Below are positions 27,150 through 34,554 of a stretch of DNA of 64,000 nt, piece after piece. The stretch comes from Oscillospiraceae bacterium. Its GTDB lineage: Bacteria; Bacillota; Clostridia; Oscillospirales; Oscillospiraceae. Made by a program: the position numbers and the translations under genes. The notes under the pieces were generated by a model, which searched no databases, was not told where the DNA came from, and saw only the letters and a list, made by a program, of their open reading frames with translations. Where the stretch lies: positions 62,001-126,000 of the forward strand of contig CAJTFK010000010.1 in the NCBI GenBank assembly GCA_910575505.1. Reading direction: 5' to 3'. Position 1 is the stretch's first letter. Every line of letters starts with the position of its first letter.

Positions 27150-27473
27150 TCATGGTTGTTCCGGCGTCACGCCGTTCTGCTTTTTCTGTCCCTGTCCCGA
27201 GGGGTCGAAGCGGAGGAAATACACGTAAATTTCCACAATGGCCTGATACAGGCTTTCGGGAATCTCCTGCCCCAGCTGAAGCTGGGTGAGGATGGTGGAC
27301 AGGGAGTTGTCCTCATAAATGGGCACGCCGTTTTCGGCGGCGGTCTCCACGATTTTTTCCGCCAGGTATCCCATGCCCGACGCGACAATGACCGGCGCGG
27401 CGTCGCCCGGTCCGTACTGAAGGGCCACCGCCTTTTTGGCGTTTCTGGCCGCGGTTCCATCAGACCTTGACAT
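27150..27473 (-). CDS. FlhB-like cytoplasmic-domain protein (YlqH type)
   Basis: A 107-residue stand-alone version of the C-terminal domain of FlhB, the export switch of the flagellar type III apparatus. AVALQYGPGDAAPVIVASGMG aligns with the FlhB region after its autocleavage site, and LAEKIVETAAENGVPI is typical, but the NPTH cleavage motif is absent. Full FlhB membrane helices are missing. In Bacillus the equivalent ylqH follows ylqG, as here. The start overlaps the end of the ylqG-like gene by 14 bases. The role is not well established; helping substrate switching is plausible. Confidence 0.82.
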   Translation of the reverse strand: MSRSDGTAARNAKKAVALQYGPGDAAPVIVASGMGYLAEKIVETAAENGVPIYEDNSLSTILTQLQLGQEIPESLYQAIVEIYVYFLRFDPSGQGQKKQNGVTPEQP

Positions 27474-28887
27474 TTACACTGTTCATCCCTTCAAAGATTT
27501 TGGGGAACACGTCGGTCAGGGCGACCGGGCGCTCCATCCGCCGCACAAGCACCCGGGAGGGCTTGAGCTCATGGTTGGCGAGAATCTGGGTGATGCCGGC
27601 CTCAATCTGCCGGGAGAAGGGGGCGACCTTGTCCGGACAGGCAATCTGGATATCCACGTCGCTGTCCCGGGCCGTCAGAATGACGTCGAACAGGCCCAGG
27701 GACTGCACATCAATCTTGAAGAGGAACTTCATGGCGCTCTCCCGCCGGCCCCCCTGGCCCTGCTGCTCGTCCTCGGCGTTGGGGTCCACCCACAGCTCGG
27801 AGAACAGCATCCGCCCGTTCCACTCCAGAGGCAGAATATAATGGTTCAGCGGCATGTAGACGCTCTCGTTGATGAGCATGGCGTGAACCAGGTTCTGAAA
27901 GGCCTGCTGCACCTCGGCGCTGCCCTCGCCCCGGAGCGCCCGGGCCGCGGCGGCGGCGAGATGGTCCGAGAACTGAATGGCCGGGGAGGAGCCCGGCAGC
28001 TGCCGGCTTTTCAGAAGCAGCAGAAGGGACTGGTCGTCAATGCTTCCCAGCTGGCCCTTCAGCGTGCCGTAGCCGCTGAGCTGGTGGAAGGACTCCAGAA
28101 GCTTTTCTTCCCCTCCGTTCTCATACCGGGACACGTGAAGCGCCAGCATGGTCAGAAGGGTTCGGGGCAGGCCGAAGTCGTGGGTGCGCTCCACATAGGA
28201 GGACATATAGGGGAAGATGTCCCTCTGGAGCAGCTGGAGGTTTCCGGCCCGGTTTCCGGCGGCCATGCCGTTTTGCAGCCTGGCAATCATCTCCCGGAGC
28301 TTTTCCGCCCAGCTGGCGGGCATGGCGTCGGCCATGGAGGACAGATTCCGGAGGATGCTGCTTTCAAGATGGGCGGTGGAGTCAAAGTCCACATAGGACT
28401 TGAGGAACTGAAGAATGTCCCCCCGGACGCCGTCGGACCCGGCCCGGGCATAGGCGTTGCGCAGCAGAGCGAACAGCGCCCCGCCGAAGCGGGACCCCGC
28501 CCTGAACTGCCCCGTGAGGAACTCCAGCAGCTGGCTTTCGTCCATCCGCAGCATCTCCAGAATCTGGGACATCTCCTCAGCGATGCCGGCGCTCATGCCG
28601 GAGAGGACGACGGTGCCCTCCCGGCCCGAGAAGATGCGGGCCAGACTCTCCGCCGCCCCCGGCGTTCCCCGGAGACGCTGGAGGAAGGTCTGGAAATTGG
28701 AGTCGTACCGGACAGGGCTTCCCTCGCCGCCGCTCTGCTGTTCCGTGCGGCCGTCGGCCCGGCTGACCCGGCTGGGGTCCGGTACATTCTGAATTTGTGT
28801 GTTGTTGGGGGAAACCGGGATATTCCGGTTGACATTTGCGTTGTCATACCCGGGTACCGGGTTGGTTGCGCCGAGAATATCAGGCAT
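27460..28887 (-). CDS. YlqG-like protein, FliK-type C-terminus
   Basis: A 475-residue cytoplasmic protein. The N-terminal 60 residues are Asn/Pro/Gly-rich, the middle is helical, and the last 110 residues (LEWNGRMLFSELWVDP, KFLFKIDVQSLGLFDVIL) resemble the C-terminal domain of hook-length control proteins. The pairing with the downstream FlhB-like gene, overlapping by 14 bases, matches ylqG-ylqH. ATG at 28887 has GAGG nine bases upstream; the GTG at 28896 would overlap that site. It is divergent from cheA, so the 94-base gap must hold both promoters. Confidence 0.65.
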   Translation of the reverse strand: MPDILGATNPVPGYDNANVNRNIPVSPNNTQIQNVPDPSRVSRADGRTEQQSGGEGSPVRYDSNFQTFLQRLRGTPGAAESLARIFSGREGTVVLSGMSAGIAEEMSQILEMLRMDESQLLEFLTGQFRAGSRFGGALFALLRNAYARAGSDGVRGDILQFLKSYVDFDSTAHLESSILRNLSSMADAMPASWAEKLREMIARLQNGMAAGNRAGNLQLLQRDIFPYMSSYVERTHDFGLPRTLLTMLALHVSRYENGGEEKLLESFHQLSGYGTLKGQLGSIDDQSLLLLLKSRQLPGSSPAIQFSDHLAAAAARALRGEGSAEVQQAFQNLVHAMLINESVYMPLNHYILPLEWNGRMLFSELWVDPNAEDEQQGQGGRRESAMKFLFKIDVQSLGLFDVILTARDSDVDIQIACPDKVAPFSRQIEAGITQILANHELKPSRVLVRRMERPVALTDVFPKIFEGMNSVNVKV

Positions 28888-28924
28888 TCGTGACACCTCG
28901 CAGAAAAAACTTGTATGGGCTACT

Positions 28925-28951
28925 TATTTTTTTAGCGTATCAGGTCGATAG
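28925..28951 (+). promoter_or_regulatory. SigD-like promoter for cheA
   Basis: GTCGATAG at 28944-28951 lies 15 bases after TATT (28925-28928). A TTATTTTT stretch stands at exactly the same distance from the -10 as in the fliD promoter. Confidence 0.6.
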
Positions 28952-28981
28952 AATTGAAAAAGGCTATAAGGTGGTGTTTTC

Positions 28982-31063
28982 GTGAGCAGCAACGATATTC
29001 TGGATATGTATATTTACGAGACCAACACGTTGCTTGAACAACTGGAAAATATTGTTCTTGACGCGGAAAAGGGAAATACTTTCTCCCAGGAAAACGTGAA
29101 TGAGATCTTCCGCATTATGCATACCATCAAGGGATCCTCCGCCATGATGGAGTTCGATTCCCTGGCGGCGGTGGCCCACCGGATCGAGGACATGTTCTTC
29201 ATCGTCCGGGAAAATACAATGGACGTGGTTTCCGAGGCGAACCGCCCCGCCATGTTTGACCTGATGTTCCATGCCATCGACTACTTCCGGGAGGAGATGG
29301 AAAAGGTCGAGGCCGAACAGCCCCTTAATAAGGATGTCGACAGTTTCCTTGCAAATATTAATAGTCTGATCGCCAAAATTAAGGGCGAGGAGGAACCGGA
29401 GCCCGCTCCCGCGCCTCCGGCGCCCGCCGCGCCGCCCCCGGCGGCGGCTCCCGCGCCCGCCCAGTCGACAGAGGGCAACGCGGATTTCCCCTTTGAGCTG
29501 CGGGTCTTCTTTGACGACGGCTGCGGCATGGAAAATCTCCGGGCCTACATGCTGCTGACCGCCATCCAGTCCTTCTGCTCCGAAGCGGACTTTCTCTATG
29601 AGCCCGCCGGGGTGGAGAGCGACGCGTCCACTGCCGAGACCATTATTGACAACGGCTTCCTGCTGATGTTCAAAAATGCGGCGGACCGGGAGAAGGCCAT
29701 TCCCGAGGTGCGCTCCGCCGGCTCCGTCCGGTCCTATCAGCCCCACGACTATGTGCCCGCTCCCCCTGTGGAGGAGGAGGAGGAACCTGCCCCCGCGCCG
29801 GAGGCCGCCGCGGCACCCGCGCCCAAGGCCGCTCCTCCCGCTCCCGCAGCTCAGACCGCCGGCGGCGGCCAGCAGCACCAGAAGGAGAGCCTTATCAGCG
29901 TGAACCTGAGCAAGCTGGACCAGCTTTCCGCCATCGTGGGCGAGATTGTCATTACGGAGTCCATGGTTACGTCTTCGCCGGATCTCAAGGACCTGCATCT
30001 GGATGCGTTCTCCAAGTCGGCCCGGCAGCTTCGCAAGCTCACCGACGAGCTCCAGGACGTGTCCATGTCCCTGCGGATGATTCCGGTGTCCAACACCTTC
30101 CAGAAAATGAACCGCATCGTCCGGGATATGTGCAAGAAGCTGAATAAGCAGGCCAAGCTCACCCTGGTTGGCGAGGACACCGAGGTGGACAAAACCATCG
30201 TGGACTCCATCGGGGACCCCATCATGCACATGGTCCGCAACGCCATGGACCACGGCATTGAGGAGAACGTGGAGGACCGGATCAGGGCCGGAAAGGACCC
30301 GGTGGGCGAGATTGTGCTCTCCGCCGAGGACACCGGCAGCGAGGTCATTATTCAGATCAAGGACGATGGACAGGGCGTCAACGATGAGGCTGTGCTGAAA
30401 AAGGCCATCAAAAACGGCATCGCCTCTCCGGACATCGAATATTCTCATAAGGAGATTCTGAACTTCCTCATGGCTCCCGGTTTCTCCACCAACACTCAGG
30501 TGACGGAGTTCTCCGGCCGGGGCGTGGGCATGGACGTGGTGAAGAGCGGCGTGGAGAGCCTGGGCGGCAACGTTACCATTACCAGCGAGCAGGGCCAGGG
30601 CATGATTACCACCATGCGCATCCCCCTGACCATGTCCATTATGGACGGCATGGAGGTCTCCGTGGGTGACTCCATCTTCACCATTCCCATCAACAATATC
30701 TGCTCCAGCATGAAAATGACCTCCAAAGACATCCTCCACGACTCGGTCAACGGAGAGATGGTCAAGGTCATGGACAATTACTATCCCGTCATCCGGGCCC
30801 GGGAGTTCTACAATCTTCCCGGCGGCGCCGAGGAGATTGAGGACGGCATTCTGCTGTGGCTGGAGTCCGGAGACTGCTCCTACTGCCTGTTTGTCGACGA
30901 GCTTCTGGGCGAGCAGCAGATCGTTGTCAAGCCCTTCCCCACATATGTGAACAATTTTGACATCAAGAATTACGGAATTACAGGATGCAGCATCCTGGGA
31001 GACGGCAATATCAGCATCATTCTGGACGCGGGCGGCCTTTACGCGGCGGCCCACGGCGTCTGA
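28982..31063 (+). CDS. cheA: Chemotaxis histidine kinase CheA
   Basis: 693 residues. HPt domain with the phosphorylated His in IMHTIKGSS (about residue 48), an Ala/Pro-rich linker (about 138-162), a P2-like domain, a second Ala/Pro-rich linker near 260-300, the dimerisation domain, a HATPase core with VRNAMDHGIE (N box), DDGQGVN (G1) and GRGVGMDVV (G2), and a C-terminal CheW-like domain. It takes signals from chemoreceptors and phosphorylates CheY and CheB. The GTG start is preceded by AAGGTGGTG. It opens cheA-cheW-cheR-cheB. No cheY is in the window. Confidence 0.95.
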   Translation: MSSNDILDMYIYETNTLLEQLENIVLDAEKGNTFSQENVNEIFRIMHTIKGSSAMMEFDSLAAVAHRIEDMFFIVRENTMDVVSEANRPAMFDLMFHAIDYFREEMEKVEAEQPLNKDVDSFLANINSLIAKIKGEEEPEPAPAPPAPAAPPPAAAPAPAQSTEGNADFPFELRVFFDDGCGMENLRAYMLLTAIQSFCSEADFLYEPAGVESDASTAETIIDNGFLLMFKNAADREKAIPEVRSAGSVRSYQPHDYVPAPPVEEEEEPAPAPEAAAAPAPKAAPPAPAAQTAGGGQQHQKESLISVNLSKLDQLSAIVGEIVITESMVTSSPDLKDLHLDAFSKSARQLRKLTDELQDVSMSLRMIPVSNTFQKMNRIVRDMCKKLNKQAKLTLVGEDTEVDKTIVDSIGDPIMHMVRNAMDHGIEENVEDRIRAGKDPVGEIVLSAEDTGSEVIIQIKDDGQGVNDEAVLKKAIKNGIASPDIEYSHKEILNFLMAPGFSTNTQVTEFSGRGVGMDVVKSGVESLGGNVTITSEQGQGMITTMRIPLTMSIMDGMEVSVGDSIFTIPINNICSSMKMTSKDILHDSVNGEMVKVMDNYYPVIRAREFYNLPGGAEEIEDGILLWLESGDCSYCLFVDELLGEQQIVVKPFPTYVNNFDIKNYGITGCSILGDGNISIILDAGGLYAAAHGV

Positions 31064-31086
31064 GAGCACGGAGGGAGGATGAAACG

Positions 31087-31581
31087 ATGAAGGCTGTACA
31101 GGAAGAGGCGCTGTTTCAGATCAGCAGTGAGTACGACGAAGCCGCACCTCAGGAGGAAGAGGTCATTGAGAGCCGCAAGCATCTCATTTTTGTGACAGAT
31201 AACCTGAAATTGGGCCTGGACGCGGAATATGTGGTGGAGATTCTGAACCACCACACCGTGACCTATCTGCCCATGATGCCGGACTATATCCGGGGCATCT
31301 TCAACATGCGGGGACAGATCATCCCCATCATGGACATCCGGCAGCGCCTGGGCAAGTTCCCCCTGGAGGACGGAGAGAGCCTCCTGGTGGTTCTGAACTA
31401 CAACGAGACTCAGATCGGCATTCTGGTGGATTCTGTGGAGTCGATGATCGACATTCCCAAGGACAGCATTGTGCCCATTCCCTCCCGGAGCGCTCAGAAG
31501 CTGGTTTCCGGCATGTGCACGCTGCCCGACGGCAGCGGCACCATGCTGGTGCTGGATTGTGAACAGCTGCTGGAGCCCTGA
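31087..31581 (+). CDS. cheW: Chemotaxis coupling protein CheW
   Basis: A 164-residue CheW that bridges receptors and CheA. It contains the typical RGIFNMRGQIIPIMDIRQRLG block in pieces (FNMRGQIIPIMD, about residues 76-87) and a C-terminal LDCEQLL. A 30-residue acidic N-terminal extension precedes the fold. ATG at 31087 follows GGAGGATGAAACG, 23 bases after cheA. Confidence 0.93.
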   Translation: MKAVQEEALFQISSEYDEAAPQEEEVIESRKHLIFVTDNLKLGLDAEYVVEILNHHTVTYLPMMPDYIRGIFNMRGQIIPIMDIRQRLGKFPLEDGESLLVVLNYNETQIGILVDSVESMIDIPKDSIVPIPSRSAQKLVSGMCTLPDGSGTMLVLDCEQLLEP

Positions 31582-31606
31582 AAAAACAGGAGACGAGGCA
31601 AACACA

Positions 31607-32443
31607 ATGGAAAACAAACAAGGGACCGGGAGCGGCTTCGCCCCCATGACAATCTCCGACGCGGACTTCAAGCGTCTGGTGTCGTTCATACAGAGCACCT
31701 ACGGCATCGACCTGACGCAGAAGAAGCAGCTGATTACCGGGCGGCTGTCCCCGGCCATCCGGAAGCTGGGCTATCGGAATTTCTCCGACTTTGTCAGCCA
31801 CGTGCTGGAAAAGAAGGAAAACGACGATATCATTTTGGTCCTGAACAAGCTGACCACCAACTATACCTTCTTCATGCGGGAGAAGGAGCACCTGGATTAT
31901 TTCTGCCGGAATATCATCCCGGAGCTGGTCCGCCGCCATCAGAAGGACAAATGCCTCTCCATCTGGAGCGCCGGGTGCTCCAGCGGGGAGGAGCCCTATA
32001 ACATTACCATGTTCCTCTACGACTACCTGGGGGCCCAGGCCAATCAGTGGGACACCCGCATTCTGGCCTCGGATATCTCCGCCCAGGCCCTGGCCAGCGC
32101 CAAGCGGGGGGTGTACTCCCTGCCGGATACCATCCCCCAGGAGTGGAAACGGAAGTACTTCACCGCCAACAAGGACGGCACCTACACCGTGACCCCCGCC
32201 GTGCGGAACAATGTGATTTTCCAGACCTTTAACCTGATGGACCCCATCCGCTTCCGCCGGAAGTTCGACGTCATCTTCTGCCGGAACGTGATGATTTACT
32301 TTGACCAGCCCACTAAGGACGCACTTGTGCGGCGGTTCTATGACGCGACGGTTCCCGGCGGTTATCTGCTGATCAGCGCCTCGGAGAACCTGAGCCAGAA
32401 CGCCCCCTACCGCCGGCTGGCTACTGCGACATTCCAAAAATAA
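31607..32443 (+). CDS. cheR: Chemoreceptor methyltransferase CheR
   Basis: A 278-residue S-adenosylmethionine-dependent enzyme that methylates receptor glutamates. The N-terminal helical domain is followed by the methyltransferase core with the SAM-binding WSAGCSSGEEPY (about 118-129), the NLMD segment and FCRNVMIYF. ATG at 31607 lies 25 bases after cheW with a modest GGAGACGAGG upstream. It pairs with the CheB esterase encoded next. Confidence 0.94.
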   Translation: MENKQGTGSGFAPMTISDADFKRLVSFIQSTYGIDLTQKKQLITGRLSPAIRKLGYRNFSDFVSHVLEKKENDDIILVLNKLTTNYTFFMREKEHLDYFCRNIIPELVRRHQKDKCLSIWSAGCSSGEEPYNITMFLYDYLGAQANQWDTRILASDISAQALASAKRGVYSLPDTIPQEWKRKYFTANKDGTYTVTPAVRNNVIFQTFNLMDPIRFRRKFDVIFCRNVMIYFDQPTKDALVRRFYDATVPGGYLLISASENLSQNAPYRRLATATFQK

Positions 32444-32470
32444 CCAGTCCAAAGGAGGTGCTTTCCTGTT

Positions 32471-33520
32471 GTGGTAACTGGAAAGACGATCCGCGTCCTG
32501 GTGGTGGATGACTCCGCTCTGGCCCGCAGCCTCATCATCAAGGGGCTGTCCGCCCACCCCAGGATTGAGGTGGTCGGATATGCCATTAACACCCTGGACG
32601 CGAAACTGAAGATATCCACGCTGAAGCCCGATGTCGTCACCATGGATGTGGAGATGCCGGGCCAAAGCGGCATTGATTTTTTGAAGTCCTATATCCCCAC
32701 CAACCCCATTCCGATGATTCTGGTCTCCTCGCTGAATCTGAAAATCTTTGATGCGCTGTCCGCCGGCGCAGTGGACTTTGTCCGCAAGCCGGAGCCCCAG
32801 GACAATAAGGACGCCTTTGTCACGGCTCTGAGCCAGAAGGTCATCATTGCCTCCATGGCCCGGGTCCGGGCGGCGGCGCCCGGCGTTCAGGCTCCCAGGC
32901 AGCCTCTGGCCGCTCCGGCGGCGCTGGGGGCCTCTTCTGCGCTGGACCGTGTGATTGTGGGCCTGGGGGCCTCCACCGGAGGAACGGAGGCGACCCTGGA
33001 GGTCATGAAGCGCCTTCCGGCGGATATCCCCGCCATGGTGATTGTCCAGCACATGCCCAAGGGCTTCACCCAGATGTATGCCGAGCGGCTGAACCGCCTG
33101 TGCAAGATGGAGGTCCGGGAGGCCAAAAACGGCGACGAGCTCCACCGCGGGCTGGCCCTGGTGGCTCCGGCGGACCTTCAGTGCCGGGTGGTGCGCATCG
33201 GGGAGCGGTATACCGTTTCCTGCGTGCCGGGGGAGAAGGTCAGCGGACACCGCCCGTCGGTGGACGCCATGTTCCAGTCCATGTCCGAGGTGGTCCGCTG
33301 CAAAATGGTGGGCATCATCATGACCGGCATGGGCCAGGACGGCGCGGCGGGCCTTCTCGCCATGCGGAAAAAGGGCGCGTATACCATCGGCCAGGATAAG
33401 GAATCCAGTGTGGTTTACGGCATGCCTGCGGTGGCCCACGATATTGGGGCCGTCTGCATCCAGGCCAGCTGTGAGAATGTGGCCAACGTTCTGCTCCGCC
33501 ATCTGAAAACCCTGGGATAA
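32471..33520 (+). CDS. cheB: Chemotaxis methylesterase/deamidase CheB
   Basis: Receiver domain (about 7-125) with VVDDSAL and the phospho-Asp in VTMDVEMPG, then an Ala/Pro linker and a methylesterase domain (about 155-345) with the catalytic Ser in GASTGG, His in QHMP and Asp in MTGMGQDG. It removes receptor methyl groups for adaptation. The GTG start follows AAGGAGGTG by ten bases; a TTG overlaps just before it. A strong terminator follows, ending the cheA operon. Confidence 0.95.
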   Translation: MVTGKTIRVLVVDDSALARSLIIKGLSAHPRIEVVGYAINTLDAKLKISTLKPDVVTMDVEMPGQSGIDFLKSYIPTNPIPMILVSSLNLKIFDALSAGAVDFVRKPEPQDNKDAFVTALSQKVIIASMARVRAAAPGVQAPRQPLAAPAALGASSALDRVIVGLGASTGGTEATLEVMKRLPADIPAMVIVQHMPKGFTQMYAERLNRLCKMEVREAKNGDELHRGLALVAPADLQCRVVRIGERYTVSCVPGEKVSGHRPSVDAMFQSMSEVVRCKMVGIIMTGMGQDGAAGLLAMRKKGAYTIGQDKESSVVYGMPAVAHDIGAVCIQASCENVANVLLRHLKTLG

Positions 33521-33540
33521 CGCCTGCCGGACGCCTGAAG

Positions 33541-33566
33541 CCCGCTCCCTCCGGAGCGGGTTTTTT
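33541..33566 (+). terminator. Rho-independent terminator after cheB
   Basis: An 8-bp stem CCCGCTCC/GGAGCGGG with a four-base loop, followed by T6. Confidence 0.93.
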
Positions 33567-33640
33567 GCGCCTTTTTCCCTGGCTGCGGGGCGTCCGGCGG
33601 CGGCGGACCGGGGGACAGGAAGAATTTTCACCGGGGATTC

Positions 33641-33667
33641 TTAACTTTTTTCCCCTGTGGCCGATAA
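33641..33667 (+). promoter_or_regulatory. SigD-type promoter for flgM operon
   Basis: GCCGATAA at 33660-33667 is the Bacillus SigD -10 core. The -35 is TTAA (33641-33644) or TAAC, 14-15 bases upstream. Confidence 0.7.
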
Positions 33668-33726
33668 GAATAATGAATAGATTTTAAGCTGACTGCGGAT
33701 ATTTGCGGTAAAGGATGTGAGATTGT

Positions 33727-34035
33727 ATGCTGACTTCTTCCGGTTCCGGGCCCATTTCCTCTGTTTCCCGGCCCAAGACTTACTACACTCCACAAAAGCG
33801 CGGCGCCGCCGCCCGGACCACTGTGGAACCCAACTATGATTCGGCGGCGTTTTCTCCGCGTCCCGCGGGAAAGAGCGGCTTCCAAATGGAATTGGTCAGC
33901 CGACTGTCCCACGAGGTGCGGACCGCCACCACCACCGGCGACATTCAGGAGCTCCGCCGGGCCGTGTCTGCCGGGGAGTACGCCCCGGACCCCATGGCCA
34001 TCGCTGGCCGGATGATGCTTCTGACGGAGGATTAA
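33727..34035 (+). CDS. flgM: Anti-sigma-28 factor FlgM
   Basis: FlgM holds the flagellar sigma factor inactive until the hook is complete and is then exported. The C-terminal half matches the sigma-binding region: VSRLSHEVRTA, RRAVSAGEYAPDPMAIAGRM. The first 45 residues are disordered, as is usual. The 102-residue length is normal. It is the first gene after a SigD-type promoter, which gives negative feedback on its own sigma factor, and it precedes flgN by three bases. Confidence 0.88.
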   Translation: MLTSSGSGPISSVSRPKTYYTPQKRGAAARTTVEPNYDSAAFSPRPAGKSGFQMELVSRLSHEVRTATTTGDIQELRRAVSAGEYAPDPMAIAGRMMLLTED

Positions 34036-34038
34036 ACA

Positions 34039-34515
34039 ATGGATGAACAATTCCGTTCCTACCTGACCTTTCTGGGAAACCTGCGTCAGGGCCTGGAGAC
34101 GCTGACGGACCTGGCGGACCTGAAAAGGGCCGCCGTGGAGCAGGATGATCTGGTGGCCCTGGACGAGGTGCTCCGGCAGGAACAGGCCCAGGCCCTCTTT
34201 TTCCGGGGCCTGGAACAGACCAGAGAAAAGCTGCTGGACGGCCTGGGGCTCCGGAACGTGCCCCTGTCCAGGGTGCCGGACCGCTGTCCCCCCGCCCTGC
34301 GGGAGGAGATCCGGCAGGCCGTCTCCGCCCTTCAGGAGCGCTACCGCGTCTATGAGGAGCATTCCCGGACGGCGCGGGAGCTTCTGGAGAAGAATCTCCG
34401 GGAGGTGGAGAGCACCATTGCCGCCATGGGCGTCAGGCCGGCCTCCCAGGGGCCGGGCTACCGGGGACCGGGCGTACAGCTGCCCCCGTCCATGAAAACA
34501 GATTTCCGGGCCTGA
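34039..34515 (+). CDS. flgN: FlgN-family export chaperone for FlgK/FlgL
   Basis: A 158-residue helical protein in the conserved flgM-flgN-flgK-flgL order. The N-terminal coiled-coil pattern (LTDLADLKRAAVEQDDLVALDEVL) is typical of FlgN, which keeps the hook-associated proteins export-competent in the cytoplasm. The last 30 residues are Gly/Pro-rich. The assignment rests partly on gene order. Confidence 0.8.
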   Translation: MDEQFRSYLTFLGNLRQGLETLTDLADLKRAAVEQDDLVALDEVLRQEQAQALFFRGLEQTREKLLDGLGLRNVPLSRVPDRCPPALREEIRQAVSALQERYRVYEEHSRTARELLEKNLREVESTIAAMGVRPASQGPGYRGPGVQLPPSMKTDFRA

Positions 34516-34554
34516 GCTGGGCCCCGGGTGAGATGACAAAAGGAGTTTTTTGAT

